Part shown: positions 46,321 through 59,202 of the stretch, one piece after another
Numbering within the stretch: the stretch's first letter is position 1
Layout: every line of letters starts with the position of its first letter
NCBI GenBank assembly: GCA_013398955.1
Contig: VWPU01018625.1
Span: 62,001-126,000 of the forward strand
Length of the DNA: 64,000 nt
DNA from: Callaeas wilsoni
Taxonomy: Eukaryota; Chordata; Aves; Passeriformes; Callaeidae
Direction: 5' to 3'
Notes under the pieces: model-generated
Database searches by the model: none
What the model was told of the DNA's origin: nothing
What the model saw: only the letters and a program-made list of their open reading frames with translations
Position numbers and translations under genes: made by a program

Positions 46321-49300
46321 CTAATTGCTGTCTCAGCGAGTTTCCAAAGAGCTCGCCCTGCCCACTTGGGATTTATTTATTCAGCAAGAAAATCCATTCG
46401 TGCCAAATGTCACCGGAGGGATGAGTCCTTTTTAGTGCGAGGTCAGCTCAGCTTCTGCACAGGGTGCTAGCTGACTCATCAGCCTGCATCCACCATCTGT
46501 GACCCCATCCCTGTCCATAGCTGTATCCCAACCCACATATGATAGATCCATGCTGCAGCAGTTTTAGGGCTAATTCAGCATGACACAAACACTCCAAATC
46601 TCCAATAAACCAAGTGCAAAAACCGTATTTCAATTTCTTTGGACTTGAAATGTGTTTTCCCAGTCTGTGCAGGCACAGTGAGTGTAAGAGCTGTGGGGAA
46701 GGGGACAGCCCTGTGACAGTGCAGAAGTGGAGAGCTGGAGCAGTGGGGAGCTGGGTTTTTCCACACCTGAGAGCTGGTGGGGTCTCACAGAGGATGCCAA
46801 AAGAGCTGGTCAATGCAACTGGGAACTATTTTGCATCACCCATGAAAAATCCAGGTGATTGAGAGAGGACTGTGGAGTCCCCATCCCTAAAGGTTTCTGG
46901 GTGGACAAAGCCATGTTTCACCTGATTGAAAGCCTTGGGGTCCGCAGCAGGTATGCCCTTCAGCCAGGGTTTTTATGGCCCCATGTAATATCCTAAGGAA
47001 ATGAGAAGAGAACTGGTGGATCTTCATGGACTGAAACTACAGATATATATGCTATCTTATATTCTATGTTTGATCCATATCTTCTTTTTGGAGTTCACTT
47101 TGTGTAATAAATAATTTCTAGAATTTTTTACAAAACATTAAATATATCAAGATTAAGAATATATGTCCAAAATTTATATTTTATTGTGAGAATTTCTGTT
47201 CTATTATCCCTGGAACAGACATCAAGGAGAACATCAGTATTAAATGCATAGTGGTGACTAAATGAGTTGTTTACAAACATTTAAGGCTTGTGGAAGACAC
47301 TTATGTAATAACCCAGAATTTAAAACACATACATACAATTTTTCAGGTGCTGCACTGTCATACTCCCTGCTCCACAATGACAATAGCATGTGTGCTCTGT
47401 GTAACTCAGCTCTGCTGAAATATGTGTGAGACTCCTGAGAACCTTCTACAACTAATACCTCAGAAAGACAATTGCTAATCCTCTGGAAATAGACTTTACC
47501 TAAAATTACAGGACTATTAGAAGACTAGAATCCTATGTGTAAGCAGACATAGCTGTCTTGCACTTTGTAGATTAGTGCAATGTTTTATAAGTCAACTGTT
47601 AATACCCTATTAAATATTTACTGTTTTGCTCATGTACTTCGGAGTATTTGTGACTTTCATGGACCCAGTGTTCTTCCTCCAGGGCTTGTGGAGGGCACAG
47701 CAGTGCAGGTCTGCTGCTGTAACCCTGATTTACTGAAATTAAAGCCCAGAAATGCCATATGACTTGTGCAAAACTCCCGTGGCAGATCAGTGGCAGAGAC
47801 GGAGACAGAAGGACACTCTCCTGACCCCAAGGCACCTGAACCAGTGCACAGAGTGCAGGTTAAGGGAAGGGGGACAGTGAATTCTTTAATGAAGAGCTGA
47901 GGGTACTACCACTGCCCAAACCAATCCCCTCGCCACCTTACTGGACACTCACAAAAGAGTGCAGCATGCCAGCCCCTTCCAAGCCTTTTGATGGAACACT
48001 GGGCTTGGCAGTGGCCCTGTACGCCCAGAAGGATCCTGCAAACAGAAGACACACTGTGCTCTCCTGCTGTGTCACTTCAGCCTGAAATTCCATTGAGCGC
48101 TGAGGACGAGCCTGACAAACACTGTCTGACCTTCAATACACATCCCCAGGGGGAGTTTCTTTGGAATCATCAGTCTCCCAGAGAAGGCTGGCAGGGTGCT
48201 GGTGTGGCAGGACAAGCCATGAGGACCAAAGTGAGTGACATTTGATTACCAGAAAGGTCTGGAGTGCACTTCAGGGGAGAACAGCTCATCCACCCTAAGC
48301 TGATGAAGGGCAGTGTCCAGTGTCTCCCTGCCCATGAACACAAAGTGGTGGCTGACTCCATGACAACAATTCCATGGATGGTTATGGGATGCATCTCTTC
48401 TGTCTGCACAAAACGCCCTAGTCATTGAGCTGTATTTGTGTTCCTGGATTTCTGTGTTCATTGTCATCCATGCTTTCATTTGTAAAAAGAACAGCCAAGT
48501 TCTAAAGGATCATGTGGTTATCAGGTGTTGCCTGTTTGTAGCCTATGGCTGTGCTGCAGAACACATCCCTCTCCTCCTCCAGACCCCACAATGGCTGAGC
48601 TCAGGTGCAGGGCTGAAGGTCACCTCAGGGGGCTGCACAACCACCCTCAGCCAGGATCCTGGCCAGCACTGCGGATGTTGCTCCCCATGTCCCCACCTGG
48701 TGACTGGGGATTCCTGCCTGTCTGACCCACACACTGCCCAGGGCTATGATGGGGGAATGCAGCCCTGGACACCGGGAAATCTCCCTATCTCTGGCATTGT
48801 ACCAAATGGGAATTCTTTTAAACTGATGTTTGTTTCTTCTTCCAAACACTGAGGGATAATCAAGGAGAATCAAAATATTCATCCTCCCCTCGTTGCCTGT
48901 TCTTTTCTCCAAAAGAATCGTTCAGAAATCAAAGGAAATCCTTTCCTGGAAGCATTTCTTTCCTGTGCATTTGAACAGTTTGTCTGTAAGGATTCAATTT
49001 TGTCAGCAGCTTCAATGGCATCTTAAAACTCATTTCCTTGGTATGAAATGAGCATTTTGAAATCACAACTTACAGGTTAAAAATGGTTCTGTCTATTGGT
49101 CTTTTGGTATCCTTCCCACAGATGCAGGAGCACAATAACAGATTTTGTAGATTGAGGCACCCATGGACTATAGTAACAGACAAAACATAGTGCAGCAGAG
49201 AAGTTGTCCCTTACCTGATGCCACTAAAGATAAATAATGGAATAATTTACTGTTATTACAATTTGAAACACATGAAACTAGGAGCGAATAAACCTGGCTT

Positions 49301-49367
49301 CTCAATCCATGGGGACCTGTGATAAGCACTGTAAGGATGCCAGATGCAGTGGGTTCAGATGCAGCCC
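46321..49367. other. Non-coding stretch, no gene seen
   Basis: AT-rich at 47030-47340 and average elsewhere. Overlapping frames at 48436-48852 (138 codons, plus) and 46448-46813 (121 codons, minus) have no motifs. No repeat recognised. Confidence 0.55.
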
Positions 49368-49965
49368 TGTTGCGAATGGATGTGGGTGTTTTAGCTGAGT
49401 GTCTGCCTTTTGCCCAGGCCTCTGGCAGCAGGCAGGAGCTTTATTGGGGTGGCCAGCACCTCAAGACCCACTTTCGCTCGCAAGTTCTTTAATAATGGCT
49501 GATTCGGTCTATTATAGAATGAATTATTTATTCAATAGACACAAAACCAACAGAAACAAGACTTAAAACAAACTGTATACTACACAGGAATAAGAATACA
49601 AAGAAACTACTAGTAGATATATACAGCGCAAGGTTAAAGGTACCATCAATTTTACAGCTAGCGAAGAAATAATATAGCTTAGGATTCAATGTATCTTACC
49701 ATCCAGTTGTTGGTGGGGCACACATCGAGATTCTTTCTCTCAATTCCCAGGAAAGTAACCACGGAATCTGCATCCAAACTGCGATGAGAAGTCCCCCATA
49801 CTCTCAGGGTGTGTGTGTAGAAGGCTTCTGCCTCTGTGAAAACTCGTGTCTCTTTTATAGTTTGTAAAACAGTGTCTCTCAGTCAAGAATATCTCTGTTA
49901 TCTCTTCCCACATCTGCTCTCCAGACTAAGATGTTGATTCTTAGCTGGTGCTTGAGCCTTTTTGG
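49368..49965 (-). mobile_element. ERV LTR with clear TATA box
   Basis: A minus-strand LTR. Its left (3') end is placed at TGTTGCGAATGG. AATAAA lies at 49527-49532, with a second one at 49440-49445. A consensus TATA box (CTATAAAAGAG on the minus strand) lies at 49852-49862. Transcription starting about 25-30 bp downstream of the TATA box would give an R region near 300 nt before the first poly(A) signal, long for a retroviral LTR. The U3 side carries two related segments, GGGAAGAGATAACAGAG (about 49889-49907) and GAAGAGATAACCCAG (about 50001-50015), an internal duplication. The 5' edge is uncertain and may extend past 50000. No coding ERV remnant was recognised next to it. Confidence 0.6.
49852..49862 (-). 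promoter_or_regulatory. TATA box of the minus-strand LTR
   Basis: Plus-strand TCTTTTATAGT is ACTATAAAAGA on the minus strand, a near-ideal TATA box. It lies upstream of the poly(A) signals in the expected orientation. It is the best-formed core promoter element I saw in the window. Confidence 0.6.
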
Positions 49966-52900
49966 TGCCAGAGAAGACCCTTTGCTGGGCCTTTCAGCCC
50001 CTGGGTTATCTCTTCCATATCTGCACCAACTATCTGTGGTAGAGAGGAGGATATGTCCTGCCACAAGCCCTTGAGCAGCTGGAGGGCCAAGCCCCCAGCA
50101 ACCTGGAGCAGTGGCTTCACTGCCCAAGGGGATGTTGCAGGAGAGAGTTTTGGCATTGGCAGTGCAAGGCAGGGTGTCCTCCTTCTCCCCTGGCGTGCAT
50201 TCTGCTGAGTGCTGGGTGTGCAGGTGGTGGGAGGCAGGTGCCCTCCCACTCCCACAGCATCCTGGGTGCTGGCACTGTGCGTGGAAGGCCACATTGCCAG
50301 CAGAGCCTGGAGGTTCCTTCCTGTTTGATCTGTACCAGGAATGGTGGCAATGTCAGAAATAGTTTCAGTAAGAAATTTTAATGTACATAAAATCAAGACT
50401 ACTTTGAGAGTAGAAATAAGAGCCTCTCTGTGTTCATAATTTCACTCCCATAAGCACCTCTCTGCTTATAATTGTTTTCTATCTGCCTGGAATTATTGTT
50501 AGTAGCCTTAGTGTTTAGACGGTACAAATAACATCTCCATTGGGAAAAAGGAACTGTCTTTCCTGACACATAAATAGCTACTTTGTCTCCTTTTGAACTA
50601 AGGAGAAGTACTTTAGGAACTATGAAACAGTCTTTAACATCTAATGGGAAATTCTAGTTTGACTTGCAGTACGACTGTCTCACTGGTCCCTTTGTCCAGG
50701 GCACAGGTTTAGGAAGGGTTATGCCACACACACCACCCAACTGCACATGAGAGCCATGTTTGTCTTCTGGAAGTACATTTACATATTTTGTGGGCTCCAG
50801 CTGAGAAGCATCACTCAGCCTTACTCAGTGAGGATTTACAGGTACCAGCACCATGGAACTGGCTATAAGCAGTGAGCAAGTGTCAATAAAGCAGTTTTCT
50901 GCTGTTGTCTGTTGATTTAAACTGCAGTATTAAATGAAGAAATCACCTAGTAAATTCATTTATTAGTTCATTCAGAATAAAATAAAGAAATATGCCAGTG
51001 ATTAATTTGCCTGGAAAGATAATCACAGAGACTCTTCAACTGGAGCGGGCAGCCTGGGCAGTGTCCTTAAAGTTAATGGTCTATCAAGTGAGAAGATGAG
51101 AGCCTGTGTAGCTTCGGTGGCTGTCAGTATCTCTCTGCTGGTGTAGTGCAGCAAGAGGTACCACAAGAATATTGGTTTCCTCTGAAAACACTTTGTAGCC
51201 CTCCCCAGCTTCCCACAGGCTTCACCTGTGACCTGCCACCTCTCTGCAGTTCATGTGACTGTTGCAGTATGAATAAACAATTCAATTTCCTCAAAATTGT
51301 TTGCAAAAGCTGGTCTATACAGTGTGTACATCTAAAACAGGCTGTCTGACTGCTGCCTTAGTGCCTTTGGAGAATGCTGGATAGTCTGGAGAAAGGAGCG
51401 GAACCAGGAGTCACTGCACTCTCTCCCAAATGGAAAAGCCTGTGCACTGCTGTGGTTGTCTGCCGTGCGCCAAGGAGTAAAACATATGACATTAGATGAG
51501 CCTTGGTTTTGAATTTAGAGGAGGTATTTCAGTTCAGTTCTTACTCCAAAGCTGAGGGATGAAAGCATGACATCTTAAAATGCAGAATATCCTACAGAAA
51601 TAGCACCAAGCCAACACAGTGTAAAATGCAATAAAATACTATATACACCAGGAACAGCAAGTGTCTAACCCACGGGCTGGCTGCAGCCCACCAAGCAGCC
51701 TGGTCTAGCCCCTGTACTAGGATCCCAGTGACTGGTGATGACCAGCATGCCACCATGCCTGGGCTCTGGGAACCAGGACAGCTGGCTCTGTGAGGGATCC
51801 CCAGCCCCTTTGGGTTTACATTTCCTACACTCTCCACTGACTACTGCTAAAACTACTGACTCTGTCTCCCACTACCTGATACTTTTGTTCCCTCTTACAT
51901 GTACTTTCGTCTCAGCTGAAGCTCATCAGCTTGCATGAAAAATTATGAACAGACTCCTGAGTTCTGGTGTCTGAAAAGACTTGAGACTCTCAGAAATGAT
52001 CAAAGATGTACAAGTCCTTCCCACTCAGTAAAATCCAATGGACATTGCCTAAAACCCTATAAAATCTTTGAGGTGGAAAATGCAACTTCTGCAGGCTCTT
52101 TTTCCTCTGTCACACAGATCAGAATGGACACACCAGGTCTGGTTTTGCCAGTTCCTCTCGGGCAGACTTGGCTGCCCTGACTTGGTCTCTTCAGTTCACA
52201 TTCCTGCACTGCACTAATCCAGTCTGCTTTTTAAATCTCCATTTCTGATCACCGTAATGTAAAAGGTTAAGTTCTGCATATTATTTTCAAATAATAAGAA
52301 CAAAAATTTGTTGTTTAAACAAAAAAACCCTGAAAAAATCACATTTTGAAAACCCCACATTTGTTCATTCTCTGTGATGTACCTTTTCCCGTAAGGATTA
52401 AAAGGTTTTTAATTATGTTCTTCAATGTCCACTGTTCAGTTGTTTTTCTCAAGGCCACAAACCATTTTGCACATGGAGAGAGGAAAGTGCAGCTTGTTCT
52501 CTAAACCTACACTCTGCTTCTGCCTTTCTGGGAAAACTCAGGCAAGCTGTGTGTTTTGGAAAACAACAGCAGATTTCCAGGAATATTCCAGTGAGCAGAC
52601 TTTCACACCAAAGCCAAGCCTGCAGACTGGGGCTGGGATCAGCAGGAGCACTGGTGGGATGGAGTTTAGCTCTTCAAAGCCCCAGTGCCCCTTGGCATGC
52701 CATGGCAAGGCCCCCCCCGGGGTTTGGGCTACCCACAGGGACCTGCTACCCGTGGGGGCCACGGTTCCCTTAGCAACACCTGCTGAGGGTGGGCAGCAAG
52801 GTACCTGCTGCCCCTTGGATGGTCCCTGGTGGTTGCCCGGCTGGGATGAGCTCGGGTTCAGGAAATCCACTGCTGAGAAGTGAGCTTTGTGGACATTTTT

Positions 52901-54628
52901 AGCAGAAGTGATGGTGCAGTATGAAAAGAGCTGAAAACGGTGCCTTGGTCTGGTTGCAGCTGCCGTGTTGGCCATGAGGGCTGGAGGAGCCAAGCCCTTC
53001 GGAAAGAGCTGCAGCTGTGTGGGCAGTGGGAGCTGGACTCTACTGCCTCTGCCCCAGCAGCTGCTGAACTGCAGCTCCTGGGGCCAAGACAGAGAGTGAC
53101 ACAGCCCTGCTCCCCTGATCCAGCAATCCTGCTCAGGATCTACCCCTGTGAACAGCAGTTCTGCTCTGGCTCCAGCTGCAGTAATGGGCTTGGGCTGGGG
53201 CTGCCCATGGCCCCATACTCTTACATGCTGCCCCAGTCCATCATACCTTTCACTTGGTTATTCTCTTCCCTTGTTAACTGACCAGAATCTCTCATTTCCA
53301 CTTGGAGTATTATTCTTGTGAGGCTAAGTATCAAATCCACCTGCCTTTACAGGTGCATCTCTAGGCCAGCTGCACCCTGGGTCTTCCTTTGTCAGGTATT
53401 CTCTGCTGTCACTCCTCCTGGGCTCTCCCCACCCCATCAAGAGAGCAATGATGACCCCCCACAAATGAATTTGATCTCTCCAGAAGATAGAACCTCTTCA
53501 AGCTCTTGCCATGTAAAGCACAATGTTAAAACATTTCAGAATTGCACAGTAGCTCAGTCTAATGACAACCTTTTTCCTTAAAGATAGATGTTGCCATTAA
53601 TCAGAGGTTCTCCTGCTTTGCTTCAATATACCAAGCTCATTCCAAGAACAAAAGGACTGCCACTGGAATAGCCCAGCTTTTCAATTTCAAACCATCTGCG
53701 TCTTACAGAAAAACTGAAATCTTCGGCGCACACAAATACTGTGCAGAACTAAATGATACATGCCATTTCACTTTCCTTCGTGGTTTTCTTAACTTATTGG
53801 CTTTTAAGTAACGGATAGTCCAACACCAAAAGCTCCACTCAAATACAACAAACAAACACTTAAAGCACACATTACACATGGCATTCCCAGCCACCTGTAA
53901 AGGTTGTTCTCTAAAGAGGGAGATTGTTAAATTCTTTGTCTAAACCAGAGCACAAAGCATCAGTGGGGTGAGATATTCAAGCACTGGTCAGGTGTCTATG
54001 GGGGAGCATCTTTACTTGATGACCAACGTCAAGAGAGACTGTGCTGGCAGGGTCTTACAACCCACTGTAACCTTTCAGCCCTTTCCTGCTTGTTTTCCCC
54101 CGTTACTACTTAGGCACCCTGAAGACTGGCAGGCAGTCTCTTCTACGTCACAATTTTGATACTTCACCTTCTGTAGCTCTGTCTCCTCCTTGCTCTCCCG
54201 TTACAGGTCTGTCTTCAAACAGGTCTTTTGGAGGGTCCTTTTTATCTCCTTGTCAGCCTTTTGGGGTGCACTGTGTGCAGTCCAGCCTTTTCTCCTCTGC
54301 CCTCAGCCCCGTGAAATCACTTCTTAAATCACTGCTCTGGAACCCGTGTTTCTGTCACAGGAAGCATAAGCTGCTTGTCACCATGCAGAGGGCTCCTGGC
54401 ACCCAGTCCCCACTCTGTCTGTCACTGCCTCACTAGTGAGATCTGAGCTCCCATCTCGGATGGCTCCTGAGAGCAGTTGGCAGCACCACACTGCCAGCTT
54501 TTCAAACAAACTTGTAATTCTCTTGCATCCCCTCAGCTTAGGGCATGTGTTCAGCAAGACTCTGAGAGCACCTTCATTAGCTGTCTCTGTATCTGCCTGA
54601 GTGCCTTTTTCTGCCTTACAGCATTACA
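49966..54628. other. Non-coding stretch, no gene seen
   Basis: The first 430 bp carry a 151-codon minus-strand frame (49941-50396) that runs into the LTR. It could be ERV-derived but shows no gag, pol or env motif. GC-rich patches lie at 52620-52860 and 52960-53220. No further repeat recognised. Confidence 0.5.
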
Positions 54629-54660
54629 GAATCATAGAATAATTTGGGTTGGAAGTTCCC
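54629..54660 (-). mobile_element. Short CR1 3' tail remnant
   Basis: The plus strand reads GAATCATAGAATAATTTGGG followed by TTGGAAG. This is the reverse complement of a CR1 tail (ATTCTATGATTC) joined to the start of the CR1 3' UTR. Similarity fades after about 30 bp, so this is either an extreme truncation or a strongly diverged copy. Immediately next to it, TTGGGTTGG and CCAACCCAA form a 9-bp inverted repeat (about 54645-54666). Confidence 0.7.
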
Positions 54661-55426
54661 AACCCAATAGTTTGTGTCAGAACTGGAGTCCCCTTCCTCC
54701 CTGGCACTGGACAGTTCCCGGAGGCACATCCATCCCTGCTGCCATGGCAGAGCTGATGGTTCCGCCTCCCTGGGTGTCCCACAGGTGTTCATTGCTCTCT
54801 GCCCTTGGCATCAGCCCTCCAGCTGCTATCAAAGTATGAACGAGTCAGCCAAGTGCTTTCTAGGAAATCCCCTTCTTTATTCTCAACACAGCTGAATTGT
54901 GGATTTGGTTATGTTTTAGTGTCTGAATTTGCAGTGAAACACTGTTAAGCTGTCTGAAGTGGATTTGTATTTAGAGTGTACTTTGCAATGTTTTCCTTTA
55001 TTTTATCTTTGTCCTACTTAGCACCTAGTTGAATGGCAGCTTTACTTGATTCCTCTGATGCCTTGAAACATGTACTGTGGAGTGCTTTTCTTGGAACTAT
55101 AGTCGTATACAGTAAGTATTGCAAACATTAATTATACAGTAGTTCCCACAAACTCCTGGTTTACAGCGTGCTGTCTTTTCTCAAGATACCACACGTGATT
55201 TTTTAAAAACGGAACTTGTATTGATGTGGAGTAGTTTGTCCTACTCATACCACCTGTTTTCGTGCCTGTGAGTCAGACTGTGTCCCGAGCCAAGCCATTA
55301 GCACTTTCCTATTGTGTTTCTTCTACCCAAAGTACCAACCCTCCTGTACCACTCCAGAATTTCACGTGTCTGCAGCCCGATGTCCCTGCTCTTGGCAGAA
55401 GGGCACAATTGTTTCCATGTTCCTGC
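54661..55426. other. Non-coding stretch, no gene seen
   Basis: Anonymous sequence between a CR1 remnant and an LTR, GC-rich up to about 54830 and AT-rich afterwards. Confidence 0.55.
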
Positions 55427-55827
55427 TGTTAGGAAAACTAATCCACAATGCCAGAGATATATGTCCAAAAAAGAGACAAAGGAGTCCTATAACTTTATTC
55501 TAATAATGGGAGAGTCCATGGGCATTTCCCATGGGGTCTCTCAAATTGCTGGAGGACACAGCCTCCTTCTTATGCTAATTTCCCAGCCACATTTCCCTCT
55601 CTCTTTCCCCATTGGCTGAGGCACTTGAGAAGTATAGACTTCCGAATTGCCTAATACAGACCCCCTATTTCTTCGTATTTCTGTTCTTTTTCTCTAAGTC
55701 CAGGAATTTAGCACAGCCTTGGGTGAGCAACAGTCTGTGTCAATTAGTGGAATTCCTCTGGAATTTATGGTTCCCCCCAGTTTCTTTCATCTATCAGTAT
55801 CTAGCTTTATCTACAAGCAAGCCCACA
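55427..55827 (-). mobile_element. ERV LTR, about 401 bp
   Basis: A minus-strand LTR with well-formed ends. It begins TGTGGGCTTGC on the minus strand (right end, 55827) and ends TTTTCCTAACA (left end, 55427). Between them lie a CCAAT box (ATTGG on plus, 55611-55615), a run of purines, a segment around GAGACCCCATGGG, and AATAAA (TTTATT at 55494-55499). U5 is about 67 bp. No matching duplication of the bases flanking the two ends was seen, which suggests that it was once part of a longer ERV or that its ends have decayed. I know this type from songbird genomes. Confidence 0.75.
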
Positions 55828-57756
55828 GTGTTTTTGTAAAGACACATTCCTCTCATTCCTTTCACTGCCTGCCTGCACTCTCTCCCCTGCTTGTCAGGCA
55901 CCTGCCCTGTTCCCTGACCCTATCATTGACTCAGCTGCTGTTCTCAGGAGTTAAACATTCATTTCTGGTCCCATCCTTTCACCTTCTGGCGTTCCAGTTC
56001 CCATTGCTAAATTTTCACTTACCCAATTTTTTCTACCCCTCTGTAAAAGTAGCCAGTATCTCCCTCTCTTTCCCTTTCTTTTCCTAGTATTAATTTCATT
56101 TTTATGTGCTATCTTCAATCCCTGGAGAAAAGTCCTGAAGGATGCAGCTTTCCCGGAATGCACCCATTATCCTACTAAACGTGCCCTGCAGCACCAGTCC
56201 TGAGCCCTTTGCCTCTCTTCTTTATTTTGTGGCATCTTCACATGAATGGCTTCCTCAGCAGGGACCTGATGGTTCAAGTCTTCACACTGCATCAACCTTC
56301 TCTGCTCTGTGCCAGGAGGCAGCTGGCATTGTCAGTCCTAGTGAGTTTTATTCCTTAAAGTTGGTCCTCTCCCCTTTTTGTTATGGCTTCTAACTAGTCA
56401 CTGATTGCTGTGATCTATGGAACCTCCATAAAAAGTTGTGGAAATGGCACGCAAGTCCCTGAGCAGTCCCATCCATCAGGACAGTGTCAAGATAATCACC
56501 CGTTTATCTCCTGCTCAGTGGACTCCCAGCAGAGTTCATTATGAATTCATTCAAAGCGAAGTGCAGTGTCCCGTCTGGTACCGATGGTGACGAGAAAGGT
56601 GAGAAAACCAGCGCTGGTTTAAAATCAAGAAGTGTCTCTGCAGCATTGCTGCGGCTGCCGAGGGATTCTTACTCTTGAGGTCCGCTTGGGGTTTGCTCAG
56701 ACGCCACCGCACCCCGAGTGCTGCCCTCGGTATTCCGTATTGCCAGCCCCTTCCTTGCTCCTACTTTCGGGAGAAATGATGCCTGCCACTGCAGCTGCAG
56801 GTGCTGGGCACAACGGCTGCTGCTGCCACATTGCTGCCTCACAACAGAGCACAGCGATTTCTCGGTCATCCAGCTCGGGTGCCCTGTCACTTGGGTGATG
56901 CTCTTACACGAGGCCAGGACTCTGCCTACAGTCCGGCGCGGAACCAGCATGAAACTCTGCCCACATCAGCCCTGCACTTCTCAGAACCTGTTTGCAGAGG
57001 GAGACCCTCGTGCAGGAGCCCACAGTGGGGGCAGAGAGCACAGAGAGGCTCCACAGCACCACACAGGGTGGGAGCTGCAGGGACCCTGGCACTACGGCGC
57101 CAGCTTGAGCCTCCGAAAGCACAGTGTCAGGCTGGCCTAGAGCTGGGAGGTGCTGGAGGGAGGGGAGCTGACATACAATCCCCTTCCTTCCCCTTGCAGG
57201 CTTTTCAAACGATGACGAGGACCCTGCTGTACCTCTGACAGTGCCATAACTCAGCAGTGTCCAGATCCCTGTGCTGGCTGCAGGCCTTTCCTCCACAGAC
57301 TTGTCTACGTTTTGGGCTTTGGTTTCCCTCGGGGACCTCAAGGCACAGGGCTCGGTGTGAGACCCTTCGGTGCCACCCCATCATGTAACCACCAGGAATC
57401 CCACACAACCGACCAACCAAAACAGTATATCTCGATGTGAAACCAGAGGTGCTGTGATAGAGAGAGAAGACATGGGCATTACAGCCATTGTATTTTTAGG
57501 ACAGAATTTCCTTGTGTGTATGTGTGGACTTGTAAAACTCCAGCCCTTGGACTCAAAATATGACTAAAAAAGGACAGTGCTCTATATCACAGAGTCCTGA
57601 GGCTGCTGGCAACAGCTGTCATGGATGGTGTAATTAAAGGGAATGTGCTGCCTGGAGTATTACTTGACAGGCAAGTAATCAGCAGTATACCTGCACACCT
57701 GAGCTCCTTAGTCCCACTGCAGAAGTGCAGGAGCTGGCCACTTAGCTTCCAAGCAG
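55828..57756. other. Non-coding stretch with a CpG-rich segment
   Basis: Pyrimidine-rich at about 55840-56100. The stretch 56535-56945 is CpG-rich (separate entry). Three long frames overlap between 56718 and 57341 (plus 140 and 145 codons, minus 145 codons), without motifs and in GC-rich DNA. No repeat recognised. Confidence 0.5.
56535..56945. promoter_or_regulatory. CpG-rich segment, possible promoter or old LTR
   Basis: About 22 CpG in roughly 410 bp by hand count, well above the local background. No poly(A) signal, TG...CA ends or CR1 tail is recognised here, so it is not clearly a repeat. No TATA box was seen. It could be a small CpG-island promoter or an unrecognised GC-rich repeat. 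Confidence 0.35.
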
Positions 57757-58277
57757 TGTTCAGCATTCCAAAGACCAAGCCAGAAAAGCCTTTGAAATGG
57801 GTATTTGCTTTATTTCGGCGCCGGGTACGTAAGAACTAGCGCGGGCAAGTCCCCCTCCCAGCACGTACACTTTGGCATTTCACCTGGCGCAATACAAGGT
57901 TACACTTTATGTGTATGCAATGAGTCCTCGGGGATAGGAGCGGTTATGCAAATTGTTTCTTGGGACCAACTGAGCAGGCGTAGTAGGGTCTGGGGACTGC
58001 AGTTGAGGAAGGCTCTTCATCTTCATCGGGGGTCTTTGAGTGGGTCCTCTCTGTGACTTTTTCACCTTTTGCTGCTGAGCACGCGTAGTCGTAGTCGTGC
58101 TGAGTCAGAGTCTTTAGCCGGGTCCCCTGTTTCCTTTTCTTGGTTCTCTCTCTTGCTGCAAATCTTCCTGGCTCCTCGATTTACAACCTTTATCTGCTGA
58201 CCTTCAGCATTGGCTAGCACATGCCCATTGTCCATTCAAGTACAGAGATCTTAACCCTTTCAGCAGCTGTGCACATC
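57757..58277 (-). mobile_element. ERV LTR, about 520 bp
   Basis: A minus-strand LTR. From the 3' end on plus: TGTTCAGCATTCC at 57757, a U5 of about 50 bp, then AATAAA (TTTATT at 57809-57814) directly next to GGCGCCGGGTACG. Upstream on the minus strand are the blocks CCTTGTATTGCGCCAGGTG and TCCTATCCCCGAGGACTC, and a sequence close to CAGTTGGTCCCAAGAAACAA. All are familiar from bird ERV LTRs. The U3 holds a small GTAGTC repeat (58087-58098). CpG is retained around the poly(A) site. The right end near 58277 is an estimate. Confidence 0.68.
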
Positions 58278-58869
58278 AGGGTATTACAGAGCTTCCTCAC
58301 TTCCTGAGTTTCATTCAAGGAAGTTTAGTGAAGAAATCTCATTTGCAGAGACACCGGCCATCTAAAACATACCCTGCTTTTACTGAGTGCATGCAAATTA
58401 ATTATAAAACATCCATGTAGAGAGGGGATGCAGGAAAAAAAAGAGAATTATCGCACTATTTAAGATCTCTACCCCGAGTTTTGTCTGTGTCTGTTTTCCC
58501 ACCTCCATGTGCAGAAGGGAGCTGCCTGCCCAGGGTCCAGCACTTATCGCAGCTCTGGCCCAGATGGGCTGTGAGTCCCCAAAATGTACATCCTGAAAAG
58601 CTAGGGAGGGTGAAACTCCAGGTTTTGAGCAGTCGGCATATCAGGAGTATCGCACACAAATCCAAACTTGCAGCTGGTCTCAAGCGCAGTTCGAAAGTCA
58701 TGTCCTTGGATACTGCAGTGTCCCTTCGAGGTGCGAGTGGGTCAGCAACATGTGCCTGGGGTGGGATGGCTGTAGGCCCTGCAGTGGGAGGCTGAGTCAG
58801 ATGGCAACAGGCCGGGGTTCTGCAGGGGTATGGGCTGGCAAGGCCCAGGAGCAGAGGCTGGAGTGACTC
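58278..58869. other. Spacer between LTRs, no gene seen
   Basis: About 590 bp of unassigned sequence, GC-richer after 58480, with overlapping frames on both strands (104 and 143 codons) and no motifs. It may hold decayed ERV sequence but nothing could be assigned. Confidence 0.45.
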
Positions 58870-59202
58870 TGTTACGATCTGCTCCAATCACAGAGGAGCA
58901 GAGAGAACTAACTCTCTGTGAATAAAATGGAACAAGCCTAGAAAGGTTCAAAATATTCCCCAAAACAAGCTAAAAACCAAATGAGGTTAGATGTTGATAC
59001 GAAAAAATCGATATATTTTATTTAATAGTAAGAGAGGCAAAGAGAAAGAAAGAGAAAAAAAAGAAAGAAAGAAATAGAAAAAGAAGTGTGTGGGGGGGGA
59101 CAGAGAGAGTGACAGAGACAGATTAAGTAGAACTGTATCACCCCTCTGTGGGTCCCAACAACGTCTCATTACTTCCCTCCATCTGGTTTTCTTCATGGTG
59201 AG
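58870..59202 (-). mobile_element. Probable ERV LTR, 3' part
   Basis: The plus strand starts TGTTACGATCTGCTCCAATC, consistent with a minus-strand LTR end. AATAAA (TTTATT at 59017-59022) is followed to the right by a long A/G tract on the plus strand (59030-59086) and a short G run. Directly to the right, at about 59203, another minus-strand LTR begins. This copy may therefore be interrupted by, or joined to, that element. Its own 5' part was not found to the right of 59940. Confidence 0.45.

Noticed and set aside
59030..59086. GA-rich tract as an independent microsatellite
   Set aside because: It lies inside the probable LTR at 58870-59202, and such tracts occur within bird LTR families.
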